DNA from: an uncultured Clostridia bacterium | GTDB lineage: Bacteria; Bacillota; Clostridia; TANB77; CAG-508 | Direction of reading: 5' to 3' | NCBI GenBank assembly: GCA_944387435.1 | Contig: CALXEW010000019.1 | Coordinates: forward strand, 1-34,175 | DNA: 34,175 bases | Part shown: positions 32,830 through 34,175 of the stretch, one piece after another | Numbering within the stretch: position 1 is the stretch's first letter | Layout: each line of letters opens with the position of its first letter | Notes under the pieces: generated by a model | Database searches by the model: none | The model's input: the letters and a program-made list of their open reading frames with translations, nothing else | What the model was told of the DNA's origin: nothing | Program-made: the position numbers and the translations under genes

Positions 32830-33918
32830 ATGAAAAGAAACAAAAGAATATTAAAAAGAAATGAAAGGGGAATCACACTTATTGCTTTGGTAATTACTAT
32901 TATAGTTCTTCTAATATTAGCAGGAGTGTCAATTGCAATGTTAACAGGAGAAAATGGAATTCTTACACAAGCACAAAGAGCAAAAGAAGATACAGAAAAT
33001 GCACAGTCAAGTGAAGAAATGAGACTTGGACAATATGAAAGTTATATAAATAGAGCAACAGGAAATAATGCAAAAGTAGGAGAAATTGTAACAGGAGGAA
33101 ATAAACCATATACAAATAATGGAACAGCAATAATTCCAGAAGGATTTATGATAGTACCAGGTTGTAATGATATATCACAAGGACTTGTAATATCAGATAA
33201 TCCAAATGACACAGAAGTAGATGATACAAATATAATAGCAGAAGGAAACCAGTTTGTTTGGATACCTGTAACAAGTGAAAGTCAATATGTGAGAAATGCT
33301 GAGTATACAAATACAGATATTTTAACAAATGTATCTACAGACGTAGGATATTTACCAGATGGAATACAACCTTCAATAGACGATAGTACAAACAATGAGA
33401 AGGCTGAAAAGCAAGCAGTATTGCAATCAGAAGGATTTTATATATCAAGATATGAGGCAGGAAATGATGGCTTAAATAATTTAGTTAGTAAAAAAGAAAT
33501 ATCAATATATAATAATATTTCACAGGTAGAAAGTAAAACAAAAGCTAAAACATTTATAAATAATAAAAATGTAAAGAGTGCATTATGTTCGGGAATACAA
33601 TGGGACATGACAATGAATTTTGTAAATGGTAACACGGATGGTAATGGTATAGATAAATTTAATGTGACAGAGTATAATGCTAATAGGCATACAGGGGTAT
33701 CAGCAAATTCTGGAAATAATGATTCAGATAAAGTATGTAATATATATGATTTAGAAGGAAATTTATGGGAATATGTAGCAGAGAAAAATCTTGACATTTT
33801 TATTTGTAGAGGCGGAGATTATACAGGCCTTTATGCGATGCCAGCTTCTTATCGTGGTAGCTATACTGGAATTGCTACTGTTAATCACACATTTCGCTTT
33901 GTCCTTTATGTTATGTAA
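32830..33918 (+). CDS. Prepilin-like surface protein with FGE/C-type-lectin-like C-terminus (candidate DGR target)
   Basis: AAGGAGG lies 9 nt before the ATG; the product is 362 aa. The basic N-terminus ends at Gly14, followed by ITLIALVITIIVLLILAG, a prepilin-like signal with Ala at mature position 5. The helical stalk is about 45-75. The C-terminal part resembles formylglycine-generating-enzyme/C-type-lectin folds: FVWIPVTSE, EGFYISRYEAG, SGIQWDMTMNFV, IYDLEGNLWEYVAE, then RGGDY, MPASYRGSY and FRFVLYVM. This end resembles variable regions of diversity-generating retroelement targets. No reverse transcriptase or template repeat is present in the window. It is downstream of the leader cassette, whose terminator must be passed. 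Confidence 0.8.
   Translation: MKRNKRILKRNERGITLIALVITIIVLLILAGVSIAMLTGENGILTQAQRAKEDTENAQSSEEMRLGQYESYINRATGNNAKVGEIVTGGNKPYTNNGTAIIPEGFMIVPGCNDISQGLVISDNPNDTEVDDTNIIAEGNQFVWIPVTSESQYVRNAEYTNTDILTNVSTDVGYLPDGIQPSIDDSTNNEKAEKQAVLQSEGFYISRYEAGNDGLNNLVSKKEISIYNNISQVESKTKAKTFINNKNVKSALCSGIQWDMTMNFVNGNTDGNGIDKFNVTEYNANRHTGVSANSGNNDSDKVCNIYDLEGNLWEYVAEKNLDIFICRGGDYTGLYAMPASYRGSYTGIATVNHTFRFVLYVM
33808..33915 (+). other. Candidate DGR variable region
   Basis: Codons from Arg327 to the end use CGT, CGC, GGC, GTC, CTT, GCT, GCG and TCT, unlike the AGA/GGA/GTA/GCA bias of the rest of this gene and window. Loss of A-rich codons at surface positions is expected where template adenines are randomised. 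The fixed frame RGG...PAS.R...FR..LY matches typical variable regions. Evidence is indirect; no template repeat is in the window. Confidence 0.5.
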
Positions 33919-34014
33919 TAGTAAAGATGTTTTATTTTAAGAAGTCTTTTAGAGTGTATTAAAACGATAAAACTTTAAATCAAAATTTTAATTTAATACA
34001 AAATTTTTTACAAC

Positions 34015-34175
34015 TATTTACAACTGAAGAATTTATGTGTAAAATATAAATATAATAGAAATAGAAAAAATAACAAAAGAGAAAGGACAAAAACATGAAA
34101 AAAGTAAAACTTGTAAGCCTTGAGGCTGTACACACACACACACACACACACAAGTAGGTTATTAATAAATAAAAA
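34015..34175 (+). repeat. Promoter-leader cassette, copy 2 (cut by window end)
   Basis: It starts TATTTACAACTGAAG and repeats copy 1 with scattered substitutions only, including TTTACA (34017-34022), TAAAAT (34040-34045), the leader frame and (AC)11 at 34130-34151. The stretch 33919-34014 between the prepilin-like gene and this copy holds no gene and no clear terminator. Confidence 0.85.
34095..34157 (+). CDS. Second short leader peptide with (AC)11 tract
   Basis: ATG at 34095 behind AAAGGA encodes 20 aa differing from copy 1 only at residue 2 (Lys for Glu). It ends at a TAG at 34155-34157, after the same seven His/Thr codons and Lys. Both copies carry the same repeat count. Confidence 0.5.
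   Translation: MKKVKLVSLEAVHTHTHTHK

Noticed and set aside
32830..33918. A complete diversity-generating retroelement
   Set aside because: No reverse transcriptase, accessory gene or template repeat can be found in the window; only a candidate target is supported.

Overview
The window is strongly AT-rich. Shine-Dalgarno sites are strong (AAAGGAGG type), promoters are sigma-A-like with 17-bp spacers, and genes are dense with small intergenic terminators. Together with a VanW/G5 protein, CapA, Tex, a YmfI-like reductase and prepilin-like proteins starting KGITLIALVITIIVLL, this points to a low-GC Clostridia (Firmicutes), most likely a gut-type lineage. The species call is an inference.

Layout. 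(1) 1-3547: tRNA-Thr, then decaying small membrane-protein genes, including paralogues with BamE/SmpA-like repeats, several broken by one-base lesions. (2) 3581-7531: a small acidic protein, a YmfI-like reductase, a CBM25-like protein and a large VanW/G5 wall protein. (3) 7568-9145: a complete insertion sequence with terminal inverted repeats, a 9-bp target duplication and a hairpin over the transposase start. It lies between vanW and a consensus tRNA promoter that now reads a tRNA-Thr remnant and an intact tRNA-Lys(CTT). (4) 9491-15987: a deoxyribosyltransferase-like protein, CorA, CapA, a DUF378 protein, a frameshifted YbiT-type ABC-F, a folded intergenic element and a DUF4143 ATPase with an operator-like repeat cluster upstream. 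(5) 16029-17680: a divergent XRE regulator and GLUG-repeat prepilin-like protein sharing three palindromic operators. (6) 17896-21215: Tex and an HD-GYP response regulator. (7) 21379-32523: a 7.4-kb non-ribosomal peptide synthetase (C-A-T-C-A-T-R) followed 18 bp later by a sensor kinase, with a frameshifted acyl-CoA-ligase-like gene divergent. (8) 32539-34175: two copies of a promoter/leader cassette with an (AC)11 tract. The first precedes a prepilin-like protein with an FGE/C-type-lectin-like C-terminus that resembles a target of a diversity-generating retroelement.

How the genes may work together. The NRPS ends in a reductase and so should release a dipeptide aldehyde, which may cyclise to a pyrazinone. 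Its starter condensation domain and the neighbouring ligase suggest N-acylation. The kinase in the same operon may sense the product or the condition that calls for it. The prepilin-like proteins would be surface-displayed; one is under a dedicated repressor-like switch and the other under a leader that could be length-variable.

Three genes appear intact except for single-base frameshifts, and three small ones carry missing bases. Whether these are real or sequencing errors changes the interpretation and should be settled first.
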